This document shows, piece by piece, positions 1 through 6,866 of a stretch of 41,704 nucleotides of DNA (positions are counted from its first letter, which is position 1; each line of letters opens with the position of its first letter). A program made the position numbers and the translations under genes. This stretch comes from an uncultured Clostridia bacterium (GTDB lineage Bacteria; Bacillota; Clostridia; Saccharofermentanales; Saccharofermentanaceae): the NCBI GenBank assembly GCA_947165785.1, contig CAMVBS010000016.1, positions 1 to 41,704 of the forward strand, given 5' to 3'. The notes under the pieces were generated by a model. The model was not told where the DNA came from. It made no database searches and saw only the letters and a list, made by a program, of their open reading frames with translations.

Positions 1-84
1 CCAAAGGACTATGTGAAGATTGGACTTGATGTGGAGGATTACTATAAGATTAAGGATATACAGAATAAACAGTGGGTTGAATAA
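1..84 (+). CDS. 3' end of an unidentified gene
   Basis: An open frame runs from the first base of the window to a TAA at 82-84 and gives 27 residues ending in Lys-Gln-Trp-Val-Glu. Only the C-terminus is present, so no family can be assigned. It is followed after 26 nt by a GC-rich hairpin that would end its transcript, which supports it being a real gene tail. The TetR operon downstream has its own promoter. Confidence 0.5.
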   Translation, partial: PKDYVKIGLDVEDYYKIKDIQNKQWVE

Positions 85-110
85 CGATTATAGTTTATTG
101 GTTGACAGTG

Positions 111-150
111 AGAGCCGCAGATGCAAAATATGCATTTGCGGCTCTGTTTA
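111..150 (+). terminator. Hairpin after the first gene
   Basis: AGAGCCGCA at 111-119 pairs with TGCGGCTCT at 137-145, and an inner GATGCA/TGCAT extends the stem almost to the loop. It is followed by GTTTA rather than a clean T run. It is therefore a probable but imperfect intrinsic terminator, separating the upstream gene from the TetR promoter. Confidence 0.55.
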
Positions 151-161
151 TGAGCAGGGTG

Positions 162-209
162 TTGATAAATTCGACACATGTGTCTAAAATGAAAATAGAC
201 ACGCGTGTC
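162..209 (+). promoter_or_regulatory. TetR operon promoter with two palindromic operators
   Basis: TTGATA at 162-167 and TAAAAT at 185-190 are separated by exactly 17 nt. Two perfect 12-bp palindromes of the same family lie on this promoter. GACACATGTGTC (173-184) fills the spacer, and GACACGCGTGTC (198-209) sits at the expected transcription start. Their centres are 25 bp apart. This arrangement fits direct repression by the TetR-family protein encoded next. Confidence 0.75.
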
Positions 210-227
210 GAAAAGGAGAGATCAATC

Positions 228-803
228 ATGGCAATAAAAGGAGAAAGAACCAGAGAATATATCATACATGAATCGTATACACTTTTTGCTGAAAAAGGCT
301 TCAAACAGGTGACAATGAAAGATGTCTGTGAGGTCACAGGCATGAGCCGGGGCGGATTGTACAGTCATTTTTCCGGTACAGATAAACTGTTCGAGGCTGT
401 CCTTGAAAAAATCACGGAAGAGAATTCGATAGATTTTCAGAGAGAGATTGAAAAAGGCATTTGTGCGGTGGAGATTTTGGAAAAGGCATTGAAATGTATG
501 GAAGAGGAAATGAGGCATCCTGAAGAATCCCTCAGTATTGCATTATATGAGTATGCGGAAACGGTAAATTCCGATGTGATGAAGAGGTTAAACGGTAATG
601 CACAAGATAGATGGAATAAACTTATCCAATATGGGATTGAGCGCGGAGAGTTTATGGAAGTAAATGTCGATGAAATCGTCAATGTGATTCTGTATTCGTA
701 CCAGGGGGTTCGAATGTGGAGCAGGATCCTATCCATGAAACCAAAGACAATCCGCTCTATCACGAACAATATAAGAAAACAACTGATAGGAGAACAGAAA
801 TGA
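228..803 (+). CDS. TetR/AcrR-family transcriptional regulator
   Basis: A 191-residue protein. The N-terminal TetR helix-turn-helix spans about residues 8-55, with the typical Phe-Ala-Glu-Lys-Gly-Phe segment, then Thr-Met-Lys-Asp-Val and a Gly-Leu-Tyr-Ser-His-Phe recognition helix. The rest is a helical ligand-binding domain. The ATG at 228 is chosen because AAAAGGAGAG lies just upstream; a longer in-frame extension would run through the operator. The gene overlaps the next acetyltransferase by 4 nt (ATGA), so the two are co-transcribed. It probably represses its own operon through the paired palindromes in the promoter. The ligand is unknown. Confidence 0.88.
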   Translation: MAIKGERTREYIIHESYTLFAEKGFKQVTMKDVCEVTGMSRGGLYSHFSGTDKLFEAVLEKITEENSIDFQREIEKGICAVEILEKALKCMEEEMRHPEESLSIALYEYAETVNSDVMKRLNGNAQDRWNKLIQYGIERGEFMEVNVDEIVNVILYSYQGVRMWSRILSMKPKTIRSITNNIRKQLIGEQK

Positions 804-1315
804 TCACACTAAAAAGACCGATCAAAGAATATGAATCAAAGGCGGTTGCCTTTAAGCAGGAATTCATCGATAACAAAGAGACAACCATAAATGGAAGTGA
901 GCTCTTCGATCAGATGGACTCATATGATGAATGGCTTAAATCTGTGACGGATAATACTTTAACTGATACCGTAAACCCGTCCTGGGTAGTAACTGACACA
1001 TACTTTGCGTTCGATGAGGATGATAAAATTGTTGGTATCATCGATCTTCGTCACGAATTAAATGATTTTCTTAAGGATTTCGGCAACTGTGGATACAGCG
1101 TGAGACCTTCTGAGCGACGAAAAGGGTACGCGACGGAAATGCTGAAACTCATTCTGGAACGAGCGCGCCAGGTAGGAATGGATAAACTCCAGCTTTCTGT
1201 AGAACGTTCGAATGAACCGTCTGTAAAGACGATCACAAAAAACGGCGGAGAGTATGAAAGAAGTTTTACCTTTGAGGGAGAAGAAGCGGATGTGTATATT
1301 ATTCGCTTAGTATGA
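800..1315 (+). CDS. GNAT-family N-acetyltransferase
   Basis: A 171-residue protein with a GNAT fold. The acetyl-CoA-binding segment is near residues 105-122 (Arg-Pro-Ser-Glu-Arg-Arg-Lys-Gly-Tyr-Ala-Thr), followed by Leu-Ser-Val-Glu-Arg-Ser-Asn and a C-terminal strand. It resembles the clostridial subgroup that carries the N-terminal glutamate/aspartate-rich segment seen here. The start at 800 overlaps the tetR stop as ATGA. The frame is open further upstream inside tetR, but the coupled start with AGGAGAAC before it is more likely. The substrate is unknown. Its place in a TetR operon suggests a detoxification or resistance role, which is inference. Confidence 0.85.
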   Translation: MITLKRPIKEYESKAVAFKQEFIDNKETTINGSELFDQMDSYDEWLKSVTDNTLTDTVNPSWVVTDTYFAFDEDDKIVGIIDLRHELNDFLKDFGNCGYSVRPSERRKGYATEMLKLILERARQVGMDKLQLSVERSNEPSVKTITKNGGEYERSFTFEGEEADVYIIRLV

Positions 1316-1350
1316 AAACTAAGTCTATCATGTTACATTGAAGGTGAAAA

Positions 1351-1662
1351 ATGAGAACTGAGAATGATGTATTACAAAATGTATTGAATGTGGCAGTGCG
1401 TGATCTCTTGAACCAAATGATCCGCTGGCACCTTTTCCTTCGTGAAGGACATCCGATCGACATGGGCATCCTTGATTGTAATATGGAGAGATTGCTGGAA
1501 GAAGACCTGTTTCTGCTTTATAAAATAACATATCCGATCGCTGATTGTGAGAAGATTCGGGAGGCATTTGATGCGGCAGCGAAACTGTGGAATATTCTCG
1601 GAAATGATGTTGCGGCACAATGCGGTTATTCGTATCCGATTGATACGAAAAAAACATGTTGA
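1351..1662 (+). CDS. Small protein resembling the C-terminal part of AadK-type adenylyltransferases
   Basis: A 103-residue open frame 35 nt after the acetyltransferase, with AAGGTG before the ATG. From memory of the family, the order of conserved features matches the C-terminal half of aminoglycoside 6-adenylyltransferase (AadK). It has a Met-Ile-Arg-Trp helix, a segment like Leu-Tyr-Lys-Ile-Thr-Tyr-Pro-Ile-Ala-Asp-Cys, and a helix ending in Cys-Gly-Tyr-Ser-Tyr-Pro. The N-terminal nucleotidyltransferase domain with its catalytic Asp residues is absent, so it cannot be an active enzyme alone. It may be a remnant, a stand-alone helical domain or a misassigned similarity. Confidence 0.5.
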   Translation: MRTENDVLQNVLNVAVRDLLNQMIRWHLFLREGHPIDMGILDCNMERLLEEDLFLLYKITYPIADCEKIREAFDAAAKLWNILGNDVAAQCGYSYPIDTKKTC

Positions 1663-1752
1663 GACTTATAAGAAGTATTTGGTGATGGTTTGACATGTCG
1701 GACAGCTTTTGCATTCGAGAAAAATCTCCGGTAAAGCTATGACACGATTCGT

Positions 1753-1788
1753 ATCGCTGATGCGACGGAGCGATTCTTTCTTTTTTTT
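1753..1788 (+). terminator. Intrinsic terminator of the TetR operon
   Basis: ATCGCT (1753-1758) and AGCGAT (1769-1774) form a 6-bp stem, followed by a nearly pure T run at 1775-1788. It lies between the small 1351 gene and the PAP2-like gene. Confidence 0.6.
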
Positions 1789-1842
1789 AGTCCTTCAAAT
1801 ACAGTCTGTTTGACCAATGGTCACAGAAAGGATGGATTGAAA

Positions 1843-2538
1843 ATGAATGGAATCAGAAGAAAAGAATTGTTGCCAGGACTCGTGCTGTTGGCGGCCTTTG
1901 TCCTATGGACTTTATTGATCATGCATATCGATGTGCAAAAAGCCGGCCAAAATGGAACGGAGATCGGATTTGCTACAGTCAATGTGTGGTTTCACCGATT
2001 AACAGGTGTGCATTTGTTAGTCTATACTATAACCGATTGGCTTGGTCTCATTCCGATCATCATATGCATTTGCTTTGGAGTACTGGGGCTTGCCCAGTTG
2101 ATAAAGCGCAGAAGCCTGTTCAAGGTCGATCCTGATATCCTGCTTCTGGGCGTCTATTACATTGTGGTGATCCTGGGCTATCTGCTGTTTGAGATGGTGC
2201 CGATAAACTACAGACCGATCCTGATAGATGGAAATCTGGAGGCATCCTATCCGTCGTCAACTACACTTCTGGTACTGACGGTGATGCCGACATTGAAGTA
2301 TCAGTCAGACCGAAGGATCGTAAATCCGATAATACGGAAAGCGATAACTATATTTGTGATCGGTTTCACGGCTTTTATGGTTATCGGCAGATTGATCTCA
2401 GGTGTCCACTGGGCAACGGATATCATAGGCTCGGTTTTCCTTAGTTCAGGTCTGTTTATGATCTATCGGTTTATGGCAGGATTTGCCGGTCAAAAGACAA
2501 CACAGCTGAAGACGGAGGCATCAAATGGAATTCAGTGA
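1843..2538 (+). CDS. PAP2-like membrane phosphatase homologue
   Basis: A 231-residue protein with about six membrane segments, beginning near residues 10-28 and 60-85. PAP2 landmarks are present in order: Asn-Tyr-Arg-Pro (122-125), Ser-Tyr-Pro-Ser-Ser-Thr (135-140) and Gly-Arg-Leu-Ile-Ser-Gly-Val-His-Trp-Ala-Thr-Asp (182-193). The third motif keeps Arg183, His189 and Asp193. The second motif has Ser-Thr where active PAP2 enzymes have Gly-His, and the first motif lacks the usual upstream Lys. Lipid-phosphatase activity is therefore uncertain. The ATG at 1843 is preferred over a TTG at 1810 because AAAGGA lies at suitable spacing. Its 3' end overlaps the XRE gene by 14 nt, implying co-expression. 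Confidence 0.82.
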   Translation: MNGIRRKELLPGLVLLAAFVLWTLLIMHIDVQKAGQNGTEIGFATVNVWFHRLTGVHLLVYTITDWLGLIPIIICICFGVLGLAQLIKRRSLFKVDPDILLLGVYYIVVILGYLLFEMVPINYRPILIDGNLEASYPSSTTLLVLTVMPTLKYQSDRRIVNPIIRKAITIFVIGFTAFMVIGRLISGVHWATDIIGSVFLSSGLFMIYRFMAGFAGQKTTQLKTEASNGIQ

Positions 2539-3133
2539 AAAGTTACAGGAATTACGAAAAAGCAGGTCGATGACGCAAGAGGAACTGGCTGAGGCACTAT
2601 TTGTTTCAAGAACAGCCATTTCGAAGTGGGAATCCGGAAGAGGATATCCGAGCATTGACTCGCTAAAGGAGATATCCCGTTTTTTCTCAGTAACGATCGA
2701 TGATCTGATATGTTCAGACGAGATGATCACCGTGGCAGAAAACGACAAGAAGGAGTTCGTCCGTAAATACGTCTCGCTTATATGTAATGCACTTGACGTC
2801 CTTTTGGCCATACTGATGTTCATACCCGCATTTGGAAATGGATCGGATTCATCCGAAACTGTATCCTTGTTGGGATTAACAGGGATCAGTCTGTGGGTGA
2901 AGATCGTATTTATCGTGATCATCAGCATTACGATCCTAAATGGAATATACGGCGTGATCGTTGCCGGTCTGAATAGGTCAACATGGAACAGGCACAGGCT
3001 CGTTCCGGGAGTCGTTTTGTCGATACTTGCAGTCATAGTGTTTATAGCAACGAGGCAGCCGTATGCTGGAATTGTCTGTTTCGCGCTCTTGGTCATAAAA
3101 GGTTTTCTGATCACTAAAGTGAAACAACAATAA
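2525..3133 (+). CDS. XRE-family regulator with a membrane-embedded C-terminus
   Basis: A 202-residue protein. Residues 1-62 form a Cro/CI helix-turn-helix, seen in Met-Thr-Gln-Glu-Glu-Leu-Ala-Glu and Ser-Arg-Thr-Ala-Ile-Ser-Lys-Trp-Glu. The remainder has about four hydrophobic segments (roughly 80-100, 115-150, 160-178 and 182-198), so the DNA-binding domain is probably tethered to the membrane. It overlaps the PAP2-like gene, and the two probably work together, perhaps in an envelope response. XRE regulators with four-helix membrane tails are common in Clostridia; the signal is unknown. Confidence 0.85.
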   Translation: MEFSEKLQELRKSRSMTQEELAEALFVSRTAISKWESGRGYPSIDSLKEISRFFSVTIDDLICSDEMITVAENDKKEFVRKYVSLICNALDVLLAILMFIPAFGNGSDSSETVSLLGLTGISLWVKIVFIVIISITILNGIYGVIVAGLNRSTWNRHRLVPGVVLSILAVIVFIATRQPYAGIVCFALLVIKGFLITKVKQQ

Positions 3134-3229
3134 TACATGATTCATCGAATTTACCCGCTTTCAGGGATATTAAAAGTATCAATGGGAAAACAAGGTGTAT
3201 GATTCGTATTTCGTAGCGGATTATTGAAA

Positions 3230-3235
3230 TATAAT
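3230..3235 (+). promoter_or_regulatory. Candidate -10 box of the 2H/HAD gene group
   Basis: A consensus TATAAT sits 39 nt before the start codon of the 2H phosphoesterase. The bases 17 nt upstream (TATTTC) are a poor -35, so this is a weak prediction. Confidence 0.35.
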
Positions 3236-3273
3236 GATATCCTATTCTTAAGTATTGATCATGGAGGAATGAA

Positions 3274-3780
3274 ATGAATTATATCAATAAGGGAAAAAGG
3301 GATGTGATCATATTACCTGAGTTCAGTAATGTGCAGATCCTGGAATCCATAAGAGAAAAGTATGATGAACTATACGGTATCATACCACCGCATATTACGC
3401 TTGCTTTTCCGTTTGACAGTGATATCTCTAATGATGTTCTGGAAAGCGGATTAAAGGAAACAGTAAGTGATCTCAAACCATTTAAGATAAGGCTTAAAGG
3501 AATCTCTTTTGAGTGGGATAGCAGGGTTAATACATATTACATATTTCTGAATTTCGTACAGGGAGAAGATACGATCATAGATCTTCACAAAAGGATCTAT
3601 AGAGATGTCTTACATGAAGAATTGGCATTTGATTATCGACCTCATATTACATTAGGATGCACAAAGGAAAAGATCGAGCTTAGTTTGGATGAAGAATTTG
3701 AAGCTGTGGTCGATCTGTTATCTGTCGAGTTAATAGGTGAAAACGAAGAATCAAATATAATAATGCAGGTCAAGTTATAA
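3274..3780 (+). CDS. 2H phosphoesterase / 2'-5' RNA ligase-like protein
   Basis: A 168-residue protein with the two His-x-Thr motifs that define 2H phosphoesterases. The first is Pro-Pro-His-Ile-Thr-Leu at 38-43 and the second is Arg-Pro-His-Ile-Thr-Leu-Gly at 122-128. Both catalytic His/Thr pairs are intact and the length is usual. Relatives hydrolyse 2',3'-cyclic phosphates or ligate RNA ends in vitro; the cellular substrate here is unknown. ATGGAGGAATGAA before the ATG contains a strong ribosome site. Two HAD hydrolases follow closely on the same strand, probably in one transcript. Confidence 0.88.
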   Translation: MNYINKGKRDVIILPEFSNVQILESIREKYDELYGIIPPHITLAFPFDSDISNDVLESGLKETVSDLKPFKIRLKGISFEWDSRVNTYYIFLNFVQGEDTIIDLHKRIYRDVLHEELAFDYRPHITLGCTKEKIELSLDEEFEAVVDLLSVELIGENEESNIIMQVKL

Positions 3781-3807
3781 GACGGTGAAGACAGGGAGAA
3801 GCTGTAA

Positions 3808-4467
3808 ATGAGTGTCAAAGCTTTATTTGTGGATTTTTATGGAACTATAGTACATGAAGACGGTGAAGTGATCAAAAAGATCACAGACATTATATGTAAG
3901 ACCGGCAAAGCGGAAGATCCTTCTGAGGTGGATACTTTTTGGTGGAAGGATTTTCAGACCATGTTCATGAACTCTTTTGGCGAGACGTTTGAAACACAGA
4001 GGGTTTTGGAGGAAAGATCTCTGGTTCATACTTTGGAGCGTTTCGGATCTGATGCCGATTCTAAGGAATTGAGCAATATGATGTTTGCACACTGGATCAA
4101 ACCGCCGATCTTTGAGGATTCTAAGGACTTTTTCGAGAAGAGCCCTTTGCCGATATATGTAGTTTCCAATATAGATACTCCTGATATCCTGGAGGCGATC
4201 GCTTATCATGATCTCGATCCGGCGGGAGTTTTTACTTCGGAGGATGCGAAGAGTTATAAACCGAGGAAAGAGTTGTTTGAACTGGCATTGAGATCAACCG
4301 GTCTTATGCCGGATGAAGTGATCCATATCGGTGATTCCATAAGCAGTGATGTAAAGGGAGCAGCAGAGGTCGGGATCGAAGCGTTGTGGCTTAACCGCTT
4401 CGGAAAGAACATTCCCGAAGGTGTGAGATCCGTCTCGGGATTGACGGAAGTCTTTCGGATGATATAA
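3808..4467 (+). CDS. HAD-superfamily hydrolase (haloacid-dehalogenase-like subfamily)
   Basis: A 219-residue cytoplasmic protein. Motif I is Asp9-Phe-Tyr11-Gly-Thr; motif II is Val-Val-Ser-Asn near 112-115; motif III is the Lys in Ser-Tyr-Lys-Pro-Arg near 150; motif IV is Gly-Asp-Ser-Ile-Ser-Ser-Asp near 176-182. The second Asp of the usual DxD motif is Tyr, as in 2-haloacid dehalogenases and some HAD proteins of unclear chemistry, so ordinary phosphatase activity should not be assumed. CAGGGAGAAG supplies the ribosome site. It lies between the 2H and Cof-type genes on one strand. Confidence 0.85.
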   Translation: MSVKALFVDFYGTIVHEDGEVIKKITDIICKTGKAEDPSEVDTFWWKDFQTMFMNSFGETFETQRVLEERSLVHTLERFGSDADSKELSNMMFAHWIKPPIFEDSKDFFEKSPLPIYVVSNIDTPDILEAIAYHDLDPAGVFTSEDAKSYKPRKELFELALRSTGLMPDEVIHIGDSISSDVKGAAEVGIEALWLNRFGKNIPEGVRSVSGLTEVFRMI

Positions 4468-4488
4468 GCAGTTTTTTTGGAGGAATTT

Positions 4489-5298
4489 ATGAAGACTTTA
4501 TATGTGTCGGATCTGGACGGAACTTTGCTCAGAAGCGATCAACGAACTTCTGAGTATACCAATGATACGATAAATGAACTGGTTGACAATGGAATGATCT
4601 TTTCTTATGCCACGGCCCGCTCTCTTATTACAGCCAAAAAAGTCACGGCCGGCATTAATGCCAAGATCCCGCTGATCGTGTATAACGGAGCTTTTGTAAT
4701 CGATAATGTGACGGAAGAGATATTGATAGCCAATTACTTTGATGAGTCGATAAGTCCTCTTCTTGATGAGTTGTTTTCCAAGAAGATCTTTCCTATAGTC
4801 TATGCATATATTGATGGTGTTGAGAGATTCTCCTTCGTTCCTGAGTTGTGTACTGATGGAATGAAGAGATTTCAGGACAGCAGAAAAGGTGATATAAGGA
4901 CCAATTCCGTAAGTGAAGCCGATGATCTGCGAAAAGGGGATATCTTCTATATCACGTGCATCGACGAAGAAGAAAAAATGAAGCCTTTGTATGACAAGTA
5001 CAAAGACAGATTTCACTGCGTTTTTCAAAAGGATATATACACTAATGATCAATGGCTGGAGATCATGCCGATCACTGCTTCAAAATCAAATGCGATCAGG
5101 GAACTCAAAGCGTTGTTGGAGTGCGAAAAAGTGATCTCCTTCGGTGACGGAAAAAACGATATCGACATGTTTAAGATATCGGATGAGTGCTACGCCGTTC
5201 AAAATGCGGATGATGAATTGAAGCAACATGCCACCGGTGTTATCTCTTCAAATGATGAAGACGGCGTGGCTCATTGGCTCGAGAAGAACTTCCGATAA
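4489..5298 (+). CDS. Cof-type HAD hydrolase
   Basis: A 269-residue protein. Motif I is Ser-Asp8-Leu-Asp10-Gly-Thr-Leu, a type IIB cap occupies the middle, and the closing motif near 222-230 reads Phe-Gly-Asp-Gly-Lys-Asn-Asp-Ile-Asp-Met, as in Cof/YidA sugar-phosphate or flavin-phosphate phosphatases. The ATG at 4489 is chosen because GGAGG (4479-4483) precedes it; a TTG four codons upstream would lie on the ribosome site itself. The gene starts 21 nt after the previous HAD gene and converges with the DinB-like gene only 5 nt beyond its stop. The exact substrate is unknown. Confidence 0.88.
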   Translation: MKTLYVSDLDGTLLRSDQRTSEYTNDTINELVDNGMIFSYATARSLITAKKVTAGINAKIPLIVYNGAFVIDNVTEEILIANYFDESISPLLDELFSKKIFPIVYAYIDGVERFSFVPELCTDGMKRFQDSRKGDIRTNSVSEADDLRKGDIFYITCIDEEEKMKPLYDKYKDRFHCVFQKDIYTNDQWLEIMPITASKSNAIRELKALLECEKVISFGDGKNDIDMFKISDECYAVQNADDELKQHATGVISSNDEDGVAHWLEKNFR

Positions 5299-5303
5299 TA
5301 CTG

Positions 5304-5846
5304 TCATTTCTGAAGGGTCGGATCTTCCGTACGGTGACCTTTTCGATATCTTCCGAAAAAGATGCCGTCATCGACATACTTGTCGATGTCAGAGACCCAT
5401 ACAGGAAATCTGCCTGTATTGATGGCGGTCTGACCGTTCAGCATTCCCGTATGAAATGACAGGTGACGATACTGCCTTAATACAAGTTCCATTCTGGTGT
5501 ATATACAGTTCTCAGGCTTCTCGTAGAGCATCTCATCCGTAAGGGAATCAATATAATCCAAAGTCTTCCGTTCTATGGAATCCAGATATCGCAAAAGATC
5601 TTCGTCAGACAGGACGACACTCGTCGGATTATCGGGGTTATCCATTCCTTCCTGATGAAATGAAGGTTCTTCATAATCAAAAGGGTTAATGAACCATTTG
5701 TCGGCAGAGTGAAGGGCATGATAGACCCATCTCCAGCATGGTGCACCGATGCATATCGCGTCTCTATCGTAAGTCTGTATCGATGTTCTGATGTTAAGAA
5801 AGTTCGGTCTTACCGTTTCCTTGATGATATTACATAATTCGTTCAT
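5304..5846 (-). CDS. DinB-like putative metalloprotein
   Basis: A 180-residue protein with a DinB/YfiT-type four-helix pattern. The candidate metal ligands are His46 (in Tyr-His-Ala-Leu-His-Ser-Ala-Asp-Lys-Trp) and the His128/His132 pair (in Arg-His-Leu-Ser-Phe-His-Thr-Gly). Family members bind a divalent metal, and several act as thiol-dependent S-transferases (bacillithiol or mycothiol). No substrate can be inferred here. CGCAGGAGGAAT upstream on the minus strand is a strong ribosome site. It is transcribed away from the LysR gene, so that regulator could control it. Confidence 0.78.
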   Translation of the reverse strand: MNELCNIIKETVRPNFLNIRTSIQTYDRDAICIGAPCWRWVYHALHSADKWFINPFDYEEPSFHQEGMDNPDNPTSVVLSDEDLLRYLDSIERKTLDYIDSLTDEMLYEKPENCIYTRMELVLRQYRHLSFHTGMLNGQTAINTGRFPVWVSDIDKYVDDGIFFGRYRKGHRTEDPTLQK

Positions 5847-5929
5847 CTTTCATTCCTCCTGCGTATTGTTCTGTATAAGTTCATATTACTGCCGATAAGT
5901 ACTTCTGTAAAATTGAAATAAATGATAAA

Positions 5930-5952
5930 ATAATTCAAGAAAATCGAATTAT
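5930..5952. promoter_or_regulatory. Inverted repeat between the DinB-like and lysR genes
   Basis: ATAATTC (5930-5936) and GAATTAT (5946-5952) are perfect 7-bp arms around a 9-nt centre, 17 nt before the lysR start. Position and symmetry fit a LysR-type binding site in a divergent promoter region, which is inferred from arrangement only. Confidence 0.45.
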
Positions 5953-5969
5953 AAACGGGATGTGGGACA

Positions 5970-6851
5970 ATGACGATCACACAATTGAGCACTTTTTTAA
6001 AGATCACGGAACTTGGGAGCTTTTCTGCTGCTGCCAACAGTCTCGGGTATGCTCAATCAACTGTGACGACTCAGATCAAACTGTTGGAGGAGGAACTTGA
6101 CTGTCAGCTCTTTGACAGGCTCGGGAAGACGATCGTTCTTACTTCACAGGGAGAGAAACTCGTATCCTACGCGGAGAAGATGCTCCAGCTCGAACGTGAG
6201 ATCCGGCTGGAGGTATCAGATGAGGAAGAACCGACAGGTATACTTAAGCTCGGAGTATCGGAATCGTTTTGTTATGATCGTTTGCCGGAAATCCTGATGA
6301 AGTATAAAGAGACTTCTCCGGGAATAGAGATAAGGCTCGTTTTTATCAAACATGATACTTTCCCTGATATGCTTCAAAAAGGAGAACTGGATCTCGTTTA
6401 TACACTTAATCCTTATATCGAAGATGACAGGCTCACAATGCTCTATAAGAGAAAAGAATCACTTGGTTTTTATGCTGCTAAGGATCATCCGCTAATCGGA
6501 AAGAGGATAACAGAAGAAGATCTCGGCAGTGTTCCGCTTCTTCTTACAGGGCATGACTGCAGCTTCAGAAAAATGCTCCTTGATAATCTGTCGGGATGCG
6601 GAATTTCGCCTTCGGTCCTAATCGAGACGAGCAGCAAGGAGATCCTTAAAAAGTTTGCCGCTAACGGATTGGGGATCGCTTTTATCCCGGATATGACTGC
6701 CGTAAGAGAAGTTGAGAACGGCAGCTTGCAAAGACTTAACTGGAAAGGCAACAAGTTTCCTATATACTCGCAGATATTTGTACATAAAGATAAACATATA
6801 AGCAAAGCAATAAGCGGCCTGGTGGACATCATCAAGGAAAAGAGTAAATGA
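5970..6851 (+). CDS. LysR-family transcriptional regulator
   Basis: A 293-residue protein. The winged helix-turn-helix at 1-60 has the family pattern Thr-Glu-Leu-Gly-Ser-Phe-Ser-Ala-Ala-Ala, Ser-Thr-Val-Thr-Thr-Gln-Ile and Leu-Phe-Asp-Arg. It is followed by a periplasmic-binding-protein-like effector domain from about residue 90. It is divergent from the DinB-like gene across 123 bp that hold a palindrome, the classic LysR layout. It ends 15 nt before the GNAT-APH gene, which may be co-transcribed. The effector is unknown. Confidence 0.9.
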   Translation: MTITQLSTFLKITELGSFSAAANSLGYAQSTVTTQIKLLEEELDCQLFDRLGKTIVLTSQGEKLVSYAEKMLQLEREIRLEVSDEEEPTGILKLGVSESFCYDRLPEILMKYKETSPGIEIRLVFIKHDTFPDMLQKGELDLVYTLNPYIEDDRLTMLYKRKESLGFYAAKDHPLIGKRITEEDLGSVPLLLTGHDCSFRKMLLDNLSGCGISPSVLIETSSKEILKKFAANGLGIAFIPDMTAVREVENGSLQRLNWKGNKFPIYSQIFVHKDKHISKAISGLVDIIKEKSK

Positions 6852-6866
6852 AAAGGCGGACAGAAA

